Numbered from the stretch's first letter, positions 8,797-18,138 are shown. The stretch is 64,000 bases of DNA from Ignavibacteria bacterium (GCA_036262055.1 DATAJP010000003.1:372001-436000), one strand, 5' to 3'. Made by a program: numbers and translations. The notes: generated from the letters alone by a model not told the origin.

Positions 8797-10263
8797 TTCT
8801 TTTTACCTCTTACATGCATACTTATTTGTTTAGTATTAATTACTCATCTGTCTTCCTGCGAGCAGGATTTTATAACTCCGGGCGAAACATCAACGTTTCC
8901 TGACAGCATTGCTCAGCTTTTTTCTACGCCATATAACAGCACAAACAACACCTGCGCAAGTGTTTCATGTCACAATTCAGAATCACATGCAGGAGGTTTG
9001 GATTTAATTAATTGGCAGAAAGCAATGAACGGTTCAGACCAGGGAACAATGATAATTCCTTATAACGGATTCTGGTCGCATATCACTGCAGTTGTCAACA
9101 GTGACACAAACGTTTCACCTGTTGTAGAAGTACTTCCCACCATTCATAAAATGGATGACCCGAATAAAATTCAAATGTTAATGAACTGGATGAATGCCGG
9201 TGCGCCCGATAAAAACGGTAACATAGCATTTAGCTCCATATCCAATCCTTGTTTCATAACAAACCAGGCATCTGATAATATTGCTGTGGTTAACACAACC
9301 AGCCGTCTTGTTACAAGAATTTTTCCTGTTGGGGGAAGACAGCAGATACTTGATGCTCCGCATTATGTGACTTCTGACCAGCAAAACAGATACATTTTTG
9401 TGAGCTTAATACAGGAAGGTTACATTGAAAAATATGATGCTTATACATATCAGCAGGTCGGGCGTCAAGCTGTTGGATTAAATCCCGCTCATTTAGTTAT
9501 TTCGACCGATAATCAATCAGGATTTGTAAGTAATTTTGATTCCGGAGGATTGGAACGATGCGTTAAAAAATTTAATGCAAATACACTGCAGGTCTTAGAT
9601 ACTGTTTCAGACCAAAAGATGAAAGCGCCGCACGGAATGGCAGCATCAACGGACGGTCAGTTTCTTTACGTTGCTGCCAATATCGGAGAATATATTTTTA
9701 AAATTGACTTATCAACTTTTGAGATTGTAGCGTCTGTTCCTGTTGGACCTGGCGTTCCTCCAAACGGCAATGGTTCGGGTTTATATAAACCATACCAGAT
9801 AATTCTCTCGAGCGACAACTCAAAACTGTTTGTAAGCTGCACAGCAGATGATGCAGTTAGAGTTTTTAATACAAGCGACATGACGCCATACAGCCCGACC
9901 TCAAGAATACAGGTAGGCGATAACCCGTTATTGATGAAGTTTTCGAGAAACAATCAATATATTTTTGTCTGCAACAGAAACTCGAATAGTGTTTCCGTGA
10001 TTGACGGAAGCTCATATTCTGTAATTAAAACAATCGACAGTGTAGGTGTGCAGCCTCACGGGGTTGATTTTACGGTTGACGGGCAGTACGCTATTATTGC
10101 ATGCGAAACTCTTGCCGGTTTTGACGGTCATCATCCTACAATCGGAAGCAATAAACCTGGAGTATCGAGAATAATAAGAATGTCGGATTTAATGGTTGAA
10201 TCAAGACGTCTTGAGATGTCGTCTTTCCCGGCAGGCATTGTTATTCTGCCGTTTTATTATTGA
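8713..10263 (+). CDS. Lipoprotein with cytochrome c-like domain and YVTN-type beta-propeller
   Basis: A roughly 516-residue exported protein. A hydrophobic stretch ending in the lipobox LSSC indicates a lipoprotein. The next 110 residues hold a possible haem site, CASVSCH (spacing CX4CH rather than CXXCH), and a region resembling the small cytochrome-like domains found in front of propellers. The rest has about seven 40-residue repeats of YVTN/40-residue beta-propeller type, such as FVSNFDSGG and VFVCNRNSNSVSVIDG. The start is uncertain: an ATG at 8662 overlaps the thioesterase by 47 nt, while GTG 8713 lies 5 nt after its stop. The first 30 or so residues come from a repeat element, giving an unusually long n-region before the signal. 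A rho-independent terminator follows. Confidence 0.8.
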   Translation: MKGQTSEVRSVSSEKSNYLTSHVSRFTSFFLPLTCILICLVLITHLSSCEQDFITPGETSTFPDSIAQLFSTPYNSTNNTCASVSCHNSESHAGGLDLINWQKAMNGSDQGTMIIPYNGFWSHITAVVNSDTNVSPVVEVLPTIHKMDDPNKIQMLMNWMNAGAPDKNGNIAFSSISNPCFITNQASDNIAVVNTTSRLVTRIFPVGGRQQILDAPHYVTSDQQNRYIFVSLIQEGYIEKYDAYTYQQVGRQAVGLNPAHLVISTDNQSGFVSNFDSGGLERCVKKFNANTLQVLDTVSDQKMKAPHGMAASTDGQFLYVAANIGEYIFKIDLSTFEIVASVPVGPGVPPNGNGSGLYKPYQIILSSDNSKLFVSCTADDAVRVFNTSDMTPYSPTSRIQVGDNPLLMKFSRNNQYIFVCNRNSNSVSVIDGSSYSVIKTIDSVGVQPHGVDFTVDGQYAIIACETLAGFDGHHPTIGSNKPGVSRIIRMSDLMVESRRLEMSSFPAGIVILPFYY

Positions 10264-10310
10264 TAAAATTATTCAGCATAAACGGCAAAACATACTGCAA
10301 TTTTATAAAT

Positions 10311-10337
10311 AAAACCCTGTATTTGCAGGGTTTTTTA
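10311..10337 (+). terminator. Rho-independent terminator
   Basis: Stem AAAACCCTG/CAGGGTTTT with a six-base loop and a T-run, about 50 nt after the beta-propeller lipoprotein gene. Confidence 0.85.
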
Positions 10338-10430
10338 TCATATATTGAGAATAATTACCTTGTAATTTTTTTTAATAATGTTAAACTTAATTGTTTATTT
10401 TCTTAACCTCAAAATATTTTTTAAAAACTT

Positions 10431-13400
10431 ATGAAAAAACTTTTATTACTTTTAACATTTGTTTTAATCTCAAGTAATTTATTCGCTCAGGCAGAGGTTA
10501 CTGAAAGATTAAGACAAAGAATGCAGTCCTTGAATCCTTTGGAATATACAAGGACTATGGTCTTGTTAAGAGACCATGTTGACATTTATACACTTGATGC
10601 ACAGCTTTATGCAATGAATGTGGATTTAAAAGAACGGGCAAGAATAGTTATTACGACTCTTCAGAACAAAGCTAACTCAACACAAGGACCGATACTTACT
10701 TACGTTCAGTCACAGATGAGTGCCGGTAAAGTGCGTGAATATATACCGTTCTGGATTACTAACATGATATATGTTGATGCTACTCCCGACGTGCTTCTTG
10801 CCTTGTCACAAAGAAATGATGTTGCAATAATGGATTATGATGAGAAAAGCTTAATGGATATGCCGGTTGGTGACTATACAAATGTTTCGAGAGATGCCGA
10901 ATCGGTTGAAAACGGTTTAAGAGCCATTAAAGCAGATTCATTATGGATGATGGGTTATACGGGTGTTGGAAGAACCGTTATGCACATTGACACGGGTGTT
11001 GACGGAAATCACGTTGCTTTAAGCTCAAGATGGTGGGGAAATAACGGCCGCCCCTGGTGGCAAGCATGGTTTGACCCGATTGCACCATCATCTACTTTTC
11101 CTTTTGACTGCGGAAGCCATGGAACACATACAATGGGTATTATGACCGGTAGAGGTGCGAACGACACCGTTGGTGTTGCTCCTGATGCACGGTGGATGTC
11201 AGCGGGTGTTACTGATTGTCCGGGAGCTTCATATCCTACAATGAATATTGCAGCATATCAATGGGCTATGAATCCTGACAGCAATGCCGGAACCAATAAC
11301 GATATGCCGGATGCAATAAGCTGTTCATGGCAGGATCCAAGCCAGGCAGGAAGCGTTCAATGTAATACTTCGGGAATATATGCTCTTACACTAACAGCTA
11401 TTGAAGCTGCAGGTATAGGTGTTGTATTCTCAGCAGGTAACTCAGGACCGGGAGCATCGACAATTACTCCTCCAAAAAACTTAAATCTTGACTCTGTTAG
11501 CACTATGTCAGTCGGTAATGTTGACGGAAACAACGTGGGATTGCCTATAAGTAATAGCTCAAGCCGTGGTCCATCAACATGCGGTGGAACAGGTACTCTT
11601 TTAATTAAACCTGAAGTAGTTGCTCCCGGAACAAACGTCCGTTCAACTTTACCGGGAAATACGTATGGAAATAATTCAGGTACATCAATGGCTTCACCTC
11701 ACGTTGCAGGCGCAATTGCTTTGTTAAGACAGGTTGCACCTAATATGACCGGAAAACAAATAAAAGCCATATTATTTACAACTGCACGTGATTTAGGAAC
11801 TGCAGGTGAAGATAATACTTATGGAAGAGGCGTAATTGACTTAATGGCTGCCTTTAGAAGAATAGCTAATTATCCTTTAAATTCCTATAACTTGCAAAGC
11901 CCAGCCGCAGGAATTACTTTAACTTCATTACCCGGTTCACCCACAGTATATACTTTCAATTGGGATACTTCAGCAACAGGTGCGTCATATAAATGGATTT
12001 TTGGTTCACCTAATGCAACAAACAGGCAAATTACTCTAAGCGGCAGTTCTAATGTGCTTACTGTTACTTCAGGACAGCTTGATGCAATTCTTGCAGGTCT
12101 TGGAGTAGCTCAAGGCGGACAGTTAGTAGGGCAATGGGATGTATGGGCTTTCAGACCTACAGGAAGTGATTCAATGAAAGCAACAAATGGTCCGAGATCT
12201 ATAACTTTAAGACGAGGAACTCCTGTAAATACACCTGTTAATTTAATATCACCCGCAACAAATACGACTATTGTAACATCTGTATTTAATACTTCTAACG
12301 TTGAGTTCAAATGGAGCAGGTCAAGCGAAGGAATTTCATACAAATGGATGTTTGATTCACCGAATTTCTCAGGTCCTGTTACTCTGAGTATGACACCCGG
12401 AAATAATGGTTTTGATACCTCTGTTTCTGTTGTTAATTCATCTCTTGATGCAATACTCGGGGGAATTGGATTAAATCCTGGTGATTCATTGGTTGGTCAG
12501 TGGAGAGTTTACGGATACAGACCGACAGATTCAGCTGCATCAAACCAAACATTTAATTTAACACTAAAGAGACAGGCAAAAGGTGATGTAATAGTTTTAT
12601 ACGATTCAACTGTCGCTAATTGCAGAATCTCAAAAGACTCAATCATTGCGGGACTTAACTCAAGAAATGTTACTTATGATTTATTTAACCGCGCAGGAAA
12701 TACTTCAACAAACGGAATTTCACTAAGGGGTTACAAGAAAGTCATTCTTCTCGGTGAAGGAACGTCGGTTGCTTCGAACAGAATGAAAGATTCAATTAAA
12801 GCGTATCTTGCTTCAGGCGGAACATCAATTGCAACAAAATCAAAACTCATTATCTTTGCTGAAGACGTCGGTTATCACTGGGGAAGAACGGGCTCAACTT
12901 ATCTTGATGCCGATTTTGCTAATAATACTCTTGGTTTTACTTTTGTTTCTGACAGACCGACAGGAAGCACAGGTCCAGAGGGATTAATAGGTGATAGAGT
13001 AAACGCAGGATTAAAAGACAGCACTTCAGGTCCATGGCCTGACGTTCTTGCTAAGTCAACTGTTCCGAGTTTATCATATTTATATGCATTTACAAGAGTA
13101 GCCGGTAATTACAGTGGCGTGGGAAGAATGGCAAACAACTTTAACGTTGCTACTTTTGCAGTTGATTTTGAATCTCTTAAAAATGCAGTCGGCGGTGCAA
13201 GCGGCTCACCTCAAAGAAGATGGATCAATGCAGGTCTTGATTATGTTGACCAAATTACACCGACCAATATCGAAGATCCGAATGCTATCCCTACGGTTTA
13301 TGAATTAAAACAGAATTTCCCGAATCCGTTTAATCCTGTAACAAAAATAAACTTTGCAATTCCAAAGCAAGGATTTGTAACTATGAAAGTTTATGATGTA

Positions 13401-13556
13401 ACAGGAAGATTAATTGCGCAATTGGTAAACGAAATGAAATCACCGGGATATTACTCAGTTGATTTCAACGCAACAAATCTTGCATCGGGAGTTTACTTCT
13501 ATAGATTAGAATCAAAAGAATTCGTTGATGTGAAACGAATGATGCTGATAAAATGA
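10431..13556 (+). CDS. Secreted subtilisin-like (S8) serine protease with T9SS sorting domain
   Basis: A 1041-residue exported protease. The signal peptide (residues 1-20) ends LFAQ. The catalytic triad of family S8 is complete: D187 in HIDTGVDG, H230 in CGSHGTHTMG and S419 in NSGTSMASPHVAGA. After the catalytic domain come two similar segments of about 100 residues (YKWIFGSP... and YKWMFDSP...) that look like duplicated beta-sandwich domains, then a further region and a C-terminal sorting domain starting NFPNPFNPVTKINF and ending in MMLIK. The sorting domain predicts export by the type IX system and cell-surface attachment or release. It stands alone as a transcription unit between terminators. 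Substrate is unknown; nutrient proteolysis is an inference. Confidence 0.93.
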   Translation: MKKLLLLLTFVLISSNLFAQAEVTERLRQRMQSLNPLEYTRTMVLLRDHVDIYTLDAQLYAMNVDLKERARIVITTLQNKANSTQGPILTYVQSQMSAGKVREYIPFWITNMIYVDATPDVLLALSQRNDVAIMDYDEKSLMDMPVGDYTNVSRDAESVENGLRAIKADSLWMMGYTGVGRTVMHIDTGVDGNHVALSSRWWGNNGRPWWQAWFDPIAPSSTFPFDCGSHGTHTMGIMTGRGANDTVGVAPDARWMSAGVTDCPGASYPTMNIAAYQWAMNPDSNAGTNNDMPDAISCSWQDPSQAGSVQCNTSGIYALTLTAIEAAGIGVVFSAGNSGPGASTITPPKNLNLDSVSTMSVGNVDGNNVGLPISNSSSRGPSTCGGTGTLLIKPEVVAPGTNVRSTLPGNTYGNNSGTSMASPHVAGAIALLRQVAPNMTGKQIKAILFTTARDLGTAGEDNTYGRGVIDLMAAFRRIANYPLNSYNLQSPAAGITLTSLPGSPTVYTFNWDTSATGASYKWIFGSPNATNRQITLSGSSNVLTVTSGQLDAILAGLGVAQGGQLVGQWDVWAFRPTGSDSMKATNGPRSITLRRGTPVNTPVNLISPATNTTIVTSVFNTSNVEFKWSRSSEGISYKWMFDSPNFSGPVTLSMTPGNNGFDTSVSVVNSSLDAILGGIGLNPGDSLVGQWRVYGYRPTDSAASNQTFNLTLKRQAKGDVIVLYDSTVANCRISKDSIIAGLNSRNVTYDLFNRAGNTSTNGISLRGYKKVILLGEGTSVASNRMKDSIKAYLASGGTSIATKSKLIIFAEDVGYHWGRTGSTYLDADFANNTLGFTFVSDRPTGSTGPEGLIGDRVNAGLKDSTSGPWPDVLAKSTVPSLSYLYAFTRVAGNYSGVGRMANNFNVATFAVDFESLKNAVGGASGSPQRRWINAGLDYVDQITPTNIEDPNAIPTVYELKQNFPNPFNPVTKINFAIPKQGFVTMKVYDVTGRLIAQLVNEMKSPGYYSVDFNATNLASGVYFYRLESKEFVDVKRMMLIK

Positions 13557-13631
13557 TTTAATCATTTTATTAGTAGTCCCGCCTTGGCGGGGATGCTGAT
13601 AAAGTAAGATATTTAACAAATTTATAAAAAC

Positions 13632-13666
13632 AAAAACCTCATTGAGAAATCAATGAGGTTTTTTTA
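13632..13666. terminator. Bidirectional rho-independent terminator
   Basis: Stem AACCTCATTG/CAATGAGGTT, loop AGAAAT, with A-run and T-run on the two sides. It lies 75 nt after the subtilase gene. The 304-bp gap 13557-13860 contains only this, a second terminator with the same loop sequence, and two or three dispersed repeats. A fragment CCCGCCTTGGCGGGG at 13577-13591 resembles a decayed family A copy. Confidence 0.85.
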
Positions 13667-13726
13667 TGCTTAATTCTATTAAGAATTTTATTGTAAAAAT
13701 TATTCTTGCAATTAAAATTTTAGCTT

Positions 13727-13751
13727 GGATTCCCGCCTTCGCGGGAATGAC
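13727..13751. repeat. Family A palindromic repeat
   Basis: A complete 25-bp copy in inverse orientation: GGATTCCCGC, a CTTC turn, then GCGGGAATGAC. It lies between two terminators in the gap between convergent T9SS-protein genes. Confidence 0.85.
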
Positions 13752-13770
13752 ACTTAATAAAAGTATAACA

Positions 13771-13806
13771 AAAAAGCCCTGTTGAGAAATCAACAGGGCT
13801 TTTTTA
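13771..13806. terminator. Bidirectional rho-independent terminator
   Basis: Stem AAAAAGCCCTGTTG/CAACAGGGCTTTTTT around the loop AGAAAT. It probably ends transcription of the minus-strand T9SS protein gene at 13861-14769 and backs up the subtilase terminator. Confidence 0.85.
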
Positions 13807-13823
13807 TTGTTAACAATTTGTAT

Positions 13824-13851
13824 GGGGATTCTTCGCTTCGCTCAGAATGAC
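13824..13851. repeat. Family B repeat (partial copy)
   Basis: GGGGATTCTTCGCTTCGCTCAGAATGAC: one arm of the family seen in full at 21804-21878 and in part at 21289 and 47678. Confidence 0.7.
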
Positions 13852-13860
13852 ACGCAGGCT

Positions 13861-14769
13861 TTACTTCGCGAGCATCATTTTAAAGACTTCCGTTCTGTCG
13901 GAAGTTTTGATGCGGTAAAAATAAATTCCGCTTGGAAGTCCTGAAGCGTTAAACTCTATTGTGTGTTCACCCGCACCTAATTGCTGGTCCATTAAAACAC
14001 TTACTTCACGTCCTATTCTGTCATAAACTGTTAATGAAACATTATCAGATTGAGACAAAACAAAAGAGATTGTCGTACTTGGATTGAATGGATTAGGGTA
14101 ATTTTTTGCTTTAAAATATGTTTCCTCGGGATTTTTGTGAGAAGAACTTTCGCTTGAAATTAAATTCTCGGTATTTGTAATTTCAGAAACTAAAGCAATT
14201 CCTGATTCAAATTTTGCAGGTGTGAAATCGGGACCTGATTCAAATTCGATTCTTATTGACATTGCCGGCTCTTCGGTGACGGTAAAATCATCTTTATGTT
14301 TTGAAATCAATTTAAAGCTTTCTTCGTCAAGCTTAAATTTTACTTCTTTCCATCCTTTAAAGTTTAAAGAAATCGGTTTTGCCATCAGCATAATATCAAC
14401 ATCTTCTTCATATGCATTATCATTATCAACATCATAAATGAGCGAAACTTTTACAAGACAATTGTTCTCAACACCTTTTAACATAAGATTTACAAAATTG
14501 CCTGCTGTAAATAAAAACTTTTTTTGTTTCTCGATTTTTCCGATATAAGAATTAGGTTTAACTATATCGTTTGAATAAATTTCAGCATAGCCATTTTCTT
14601 TATTATCTTCTGCATGTGAATATTTCATATCAACACCGCCCCAAATCCAATCGGGAAGTGCTTTCTTTGAAAAATCATCTAATATGAGGGAAGACTGTGC
14701 TGATAGGGAATTGCTAAATATTATCGTTAAGAATAATATAAATACACTGCTGCTTATGAATTTTTTCAT
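13861..14769 (-). CDS. Secreted protein with T9SS sorting domain
   Basis: A 302-residue protein with a clear signal peptide (residues 1-24, ending SLSAQ). A central region of about 180 residues, with WIWGGVDMKYSHAEDNKENG near its start and several Trp and Phe positions, resembles carbohydrate-binding or CIA30-like beta-sandwich folds, but I cannot name the family. The C-terminal sorting domain starts NYPNPFNPSTTISF and ends MMLAK. It probably reaches the cell surface through the type IX system. It is the second gene after the 127-residue T9SS protein on the minus strand (40-nt gap) and is followed by a terminator and repeats. Export is well supported; molecular function is unknown. Confidence 0.85.
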   Translation of the reverse strand: MKKFISSSVFILFLTIIFSNSLSAQSSLILDDFSKKALPDWIWGGVDMKYSHAEDNKENGYAEIYSNDIVKPNSYIGKIEKQKKFLFTAGNFVNLMLKGVENNCLVKVSLIYDVDNDNAYEEDVDIMLMAKPISLNFKGWKEVKFKLDEESFKLISKHKDDFTVTEEPAMSIRIEFESGPDFTPAKFESGIALVSEITNTENLISSESSSHKNPEETYFKAKNYPNPFNPSTTISFVLSQSDNVSLTVYDRIGREVSVLMDQQLGAGEHTIEFNASGLPSGIYFYRIKTSDRTEVFKMMLAK

Positions 14770-14809
14770 TTAAAGATTACTGATTAATAAAAAGTAAAAA
14801 ATAGGGAAA

Positions 14810-15193
14810 TTACTTAACTAAGGTCATTCGTCTTACGGACGTATAACCGTTCATTTGTAATTTATAGATATAAATCCCTGTTGTTAATTCAGAGCCGTCG
14901 AACGTAACAGCATATGTTCCGGCTTCCTGAAAATCATTAACCAATACTTTCACTTCCTGACCGATAAGATTATAAACAACTAAGGATACAAATCCGTTAG
15001 CATTCAGTTTATAATTAATTTTAGTAACAGGATTGAAAGGATTAGGGAAGTTTTGATAAAGTTTGAAATCGTCTCCGTATCCGGCGCCGATTCCATCCGT
15101 TTCGTTGTAGAAGTGCTTATTATTACCGGCTTTTGCATTTGAGCCGCTAATAAGAACCACCAAAACAATCAAAATTGTATAAACTAATTTCAT
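14810..15193 (-). CDS. Small protein consisting almost only of a T9SS sorting domain
   Basis: 127 residues. The signal peptide covers about residues 1-20, only about 22 residues of mature sequence follow, and from residue 43 onward the protein is a complete type A sorting domain (FKLYQNFPNPFNPVTKINY to RRMTLVK). There is no room for a folded cargo domain. It could be the remnant of a larger secreted protein whose cargo was deleted, or a free-standing domain that acts on the secretion or attachment machinery. No upstream pseudogene fragment is recognisable: the 122 bp between it and htrA hold only the htrA terminator and AT-rich sequence. Confidence 0.85.
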   Translation of the reverse strand: MKLVYTILIVLVVLISGSNAKAGNNKHFYNETDGIGAGYGDDFKLYQNFPNPFNPVTKINYKLNANGFVSLVVYNLIGQEVKVLVNDFQEAGTYAVTFDGSELTTGIYIYKLQMNGYTSVRRMTLVK

Positions 15194-15260
15194 AATATAC
15201 TTTTCCTAATGCAAAATTAAGAATTAAATATTAAAAAAACAACCCTTTTTAAGATACAAT

Positions 15261-15301
15261 ACAAAAACCCCTCAAAATTATTTAAAATGAGGGATTTTTG
15301 T
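15261..15301 (-). terminator. Rho-independent terminator for the htrA gene
   Basis: An imperfect hairpin, CAAAAACCCCTCA.../...TGAGGGATTTTTG, 15 nt beyond the htrA stop, with flanking A and T runs. Confidence 0.75.
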
Positions 15302-15315
15302 ATAATTTACAACTA

Positions 15316-16830
15316 TTAGAGACCTAAAGCTATAATTCTGACTTCCTTTTCAGGTGTCATAACTTTTAAAATTATAACGTCGCCTTTATTTTTATTATTT
15401 AAAATTGAATTCAAGTCTTCCACGCTACTTACATCTTGTTTATCCGCTTGTAGAATAACAAATCCTTTTCTTATTCCACGCTGATAAGCTTCTGACATCA
15501 TCTGAACATTCGTTACCAAAACACCTTTGCTTATATCCATGTTTTTCAACATAGAACCTGCCATATCTGATACTGATAAACCAATAGATTCAAAGCTTTT
15601 TGAATTAAAACTTTCGCTTTGATTATTATCGTTTGACATATTCTTTGCAAGAGCATCATTATCCTCAGCTCTTGGTTTCAAAGTAACAGATTTATTTAGT
15701 GTATTTCCATCTCTGAAAATTTCCAGGCTGACTGCATCGCCGGGTCTCTTTTGACCGATGATAGTCTGCAATTGATTGGAAGCATTTACTTCCTGACCAT
15801 CAACTTTCAAAATAATATCACCGATTTGCACACCTGCTTCTTCACCGGCTCCGCCTTTGACAACTCCCTGAACTAAAACACCTCTTGCTTTGTCAAGACC
15901 TAAACCTTTTGCTTCTTTCATATCAACATCTTTAATCTGAACACCAATGTATCCACGTGTAATTTTTCCGCTTCTTATCAATTCATCTGCAACGTTTCTT
16001 GCTAAGTTTATTGGAATAGCAAAACCATAACCCTGAAAATATCCTGTGTTAGATTTTATTGCTGCATTAATTCCGATAACTGAACCGGAAATATCAACTA
16101 AAGCACCACCGGAGTTACCGGGATTAATAGCTGCATCAGTCTGGATAAAATTATTAATTGAATATGCATCGCCGCTAACCTGAACATTTCTCCCTAATGC
16201 TGAAACAATACCTGATGTAACTGTATTGTTTAAACCAAGCGGATTACCGACTGCCAAAACCCATTGTCCAACCTGAACATTATCTGAATTTCCGATTGTT
16301 GCGGTAGGGAAGCCGCTGCCTTCAATTTTGATTACTGCAACGTCAGTATTAGGATCTGTTCCAATTAACTTTGCTTCAAACTCTCTTTTGTCTGTTAATA
16401 CGACTCTTATTCCATGCTCGGAAGCATTTGCAACAACGTGATTATTTGTCATAATATAACCGTCATTACTGATAATAACACCCGAACCTGAACCCTGTGA
16501 AGGCATTTGCTCTCCAAAATCCTGGTCAGGACCAAAGAAAAACTCAAATCCTTCCGGTACTTTCTGGTCGCCTTTGTTATTTGATTTTCCTTTGTTGGTT
16601 ACTTCAATATACACTACTGTAGGTGTTACTGCTTTTGAAATTTCTACAAATGCGTTATTCATATCCGTAACGCTCGGATTTATATTTGTTATAGGTGGGG
16701 TAGTCTTAAACTCTATTCCTGAGCTGCCTGCTTTCAAATTTCCTTTACTTAAAGCAGCAATCAATATTGCTCCGAAAGAAAGAGCAATTAACAAGAGAAT
16801 AGCTCCCGCAAATATTGATTTCTTTTTCAT
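15316..16830 (-). CDS. htrA: Do/DegQ-type periplasmic serine endoprotease
   Basis: A 504-residue HtrA-family protease and chaperone for misfolded envelope proteins. The N-terminus has a membrane-spanning segment (about residues 8-27), which may act as anchor or signal. The triad is H131 (MTNNHVV), D163 (NTDVAVIKI) and S240 (GNSGGALVD). Two PDZ domains follow, roughly 285-375 and 415-500. Both are needed for the oligomer and substrate gating in DegP/DegQ. An AGGAG sequence lies just before the ATG. It is monocistronic with its own terminator, upstream of the small T9SS proteins on the same strand. The DegP/DegQ subfamily cannot be fixed by sequence reading alone. Confidence 0.94.
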   Translation of the reverse strand: MKKKSIFAGAILLLIALSFGAILIAALSKGNLKAGSSGIEFKTTPPITNINPSVTDMNNAFVEISKAVTPTVVYIEVTNKGKSNNKGDQKVPEGFEFFFGPDQDFGEQMPSQGSGSGVIISNDGYIMTNNHVVANASEHGIRVVLTDKREFEAKLIGTDPNTDVAVIKIEGSGFPTATIGNSDNVQVGQWVLAVGNPLGLNNTVTSGIVSALGRNVQVSGDAYSINNFIQTDAAINPGNSGGALVDISGSVIGINAAIKSNTGYFQGYGFAIPINLARNVADELIRSGKITRGYIGVQIKDVDMKEAKGLGLDKARGVLVQGVVKGGAGEEAGVQIGDIILKVDGQEVNASNQLQTIIGQKRPGDAVSLEIFRDGNTLNKSVTLKPRAEDNDALAKNMSNDNNQSESFNSKSFESIGLSVSDMAGSMLKNMDISKGVLVTNVQMMSEAYQRGIRKGFVILQADKQDVSSVEDLNSILNNKNKGDVIILKVMTPEKEVRIIALGL

Positions 16831-16879
16831 ATTATGTTGTGTCTCCTTTATTAGACTTATTTAGCTTTAAAAAGCAGTA

Positions 16880-17590
16880 TTAATTTGCTATATCTTTTAA
16901 AATTTGTTTTGTCCTGAAATTTCTGTTTGATAAAAAATTGTTCTTTATAATCGTGTCAAAAGCGTTTATAAACTTGTCAACCTGTTGTTCAGTTAAACTT
17001 TCCTTGCTGTTACTTGATTCAAAACTCATACCATTTCCATAAAATTCCCTGATTTGGTCAAAATCTTCAATTTTAATATTAAATGCGTCACTAACCAAAT
17101 TAGTTTCATATAAGCTTTTGACATTACTGACACTTAGAAAGTTTAAGCCCATCTTCTCTAAAAACCCAATCTGAAAATATAATAGAAATGATTTCCCTGA
17201 GTTTTGTGTATTATTTATTTGATTTAAAAGAACATTTGTAAAGTTATACAAATTTTGATTAATATAATATTCCGTTAACGACAAATTCAAAATCTCGATA
17301 ACTCTGTAACCTATGCTAAGACTGTCAAAATCGCTCTTAAGATTATTATAAGAGTCTAAAACCTCCGCTTTTGAAATTACCTGTAAGTCCCGTGTTTCTT
17401 TTTTATTAAAATGAACGTCGATTTTATTTATCAGGTTATAAATTCCCGAAGTTTTCGATTTTAAATTTCGAGCTCCTTTCACAAGAGCATTGAACTTTCC
17501 GGTTTCTTTGCTGAAAATTGTAACAATTTTACTTGAATCACTATACTTAAAAGTTTTAAGTACGATACCTTCAGTTCTTACTAAACTCAT
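16880..17590 (-). CDS. recO: DNA repair protein RecO
   Basis: A 236-residue protein of the RecFOR recombination mediator. It starts with the family's OB-fold signature, VRTEGIVLKTFKYSDSSKIV, followed by FSKETGKFNALVKGARN. The helical C-terminal domain is divergent and lacks the CxxC zinc pair that some RecO proteins carry. RecO binds SSB-coated DNA and helps load RecA. It lies between htrA and a small lipoprotein gene on the same strand, with a 21-nt gap to the lipoprotein gene. Confidence 0.9.
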   Translation of the reverse strand: MSLVRTEGIVLKTFKYSDSSKIVTIFSKETGKFNALVKGARNLKSKTSGIYNLINKIDVHFNKKETRDLQVISKAEVLDSYNNLKSDFDSLSIGYRVIEILNLSLTEYYINQNLYNFTNVLLNQINNTQNSGKSFLLYFQIGFLEKMGLNFLSVSNVKSLYETNLVSDAFNIKIEDFDQIREFYGNGMSFESSNSKESLTEQQVDKFINAFDTIIKNNFLSNRNFRTKQILKDIAN

Positions 17591-17611
17591 ACGACAATTT
17601 GCTTTTGCAGG

Positions 17612-18076
17612 TTACGGTTTTTTTACAAAGCTAACCATTTCATTTAAAGAATTTAAGGCATTATTTGCTCTAAATGGTGATGAAATATATTCGCTGTTTT
17701 CACCGATTATTAAGGTAACAATAGGGGAGTCCTGATTTCCGGCAAGATCACCGGAGAGTGGAATGAAAATTTTTTTTAAATTGATTAGACCTGTCGCACT
17801 TGATTGAAAAGGTTTTGCTTCCGAAAATTCTATTTCAATTGCGCTGTAGTTATTTTTGATGTTGTTAATATATTCCTCATCGGCATATAATCTTAATATT
17901 TCATCTGTGTTTTTAAAAACATTATCAATGAATGGTTTTAAATCGTCAAAATTTTTGTTATAAACAGTAACCCTGCCGGATTCATATAAATTTATTTTCA
18001 CATTATCATTTTGATTAAGCTGTTTAGATGTGTTGCACTGCACTGAAAAAAACAAAATTAATAATAAATAAAACAT
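17612..18076 (-). CDS. Predicted lipoprotein of unknown function
   Basis: 154 residues. A hydrophobic N-terminus of about 13 residues ends in the lipobox FSVQC, so it is probably a lipoprotein with a mature chain of about 140 residues. The rest is rich in charged and aromatic residues, with no motif I recognise. It lies 21 nt upstream of recO on the same strand and could share its transcript. It is separated from the larger lipoprotein gene by a strong terminator. Confidence 0.7.
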   Translation of the reverse strand: MFYLLLILFFSVQCNTSKQLNQNDNVKINLYESGRVTVYNKNFDDLKPFIDNVFKNTDEILRLYADEEYINNIKNNYSAIEIEFSEAKPFQSSATGLINLKKIFIPLSGDLAGNQDSPIVTLIIGENSEYISSPFRANNALNSLNEMVSFVKKP

Positions 18077-18097
18077 AATAAAAATATTTAAATATGA

Positions 18098-18129
18098 AAA
18101 ACTGCCTGCTTAAATTAAGCAGGCAGTTT
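18098..18129 (-). terminator. Rho-independent terminator
   Basis: A perfect stem, AAACTGCCTGCTTAA/TTAAGCAGGCAGTTT, with a two-base loop. It follows the large lipoprotein gene on the minus strand and precedes the small lipoprotein gene. Confidence 0.85.
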
Positions 18130-18138
18130 AAAATAAAG

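Noticed and set aside
13557-13860. Small gene in the gap between T9SS protein genes
   Set aside because: The gap is fully explained by two terminators and repeat copies; no open frame has coding character.
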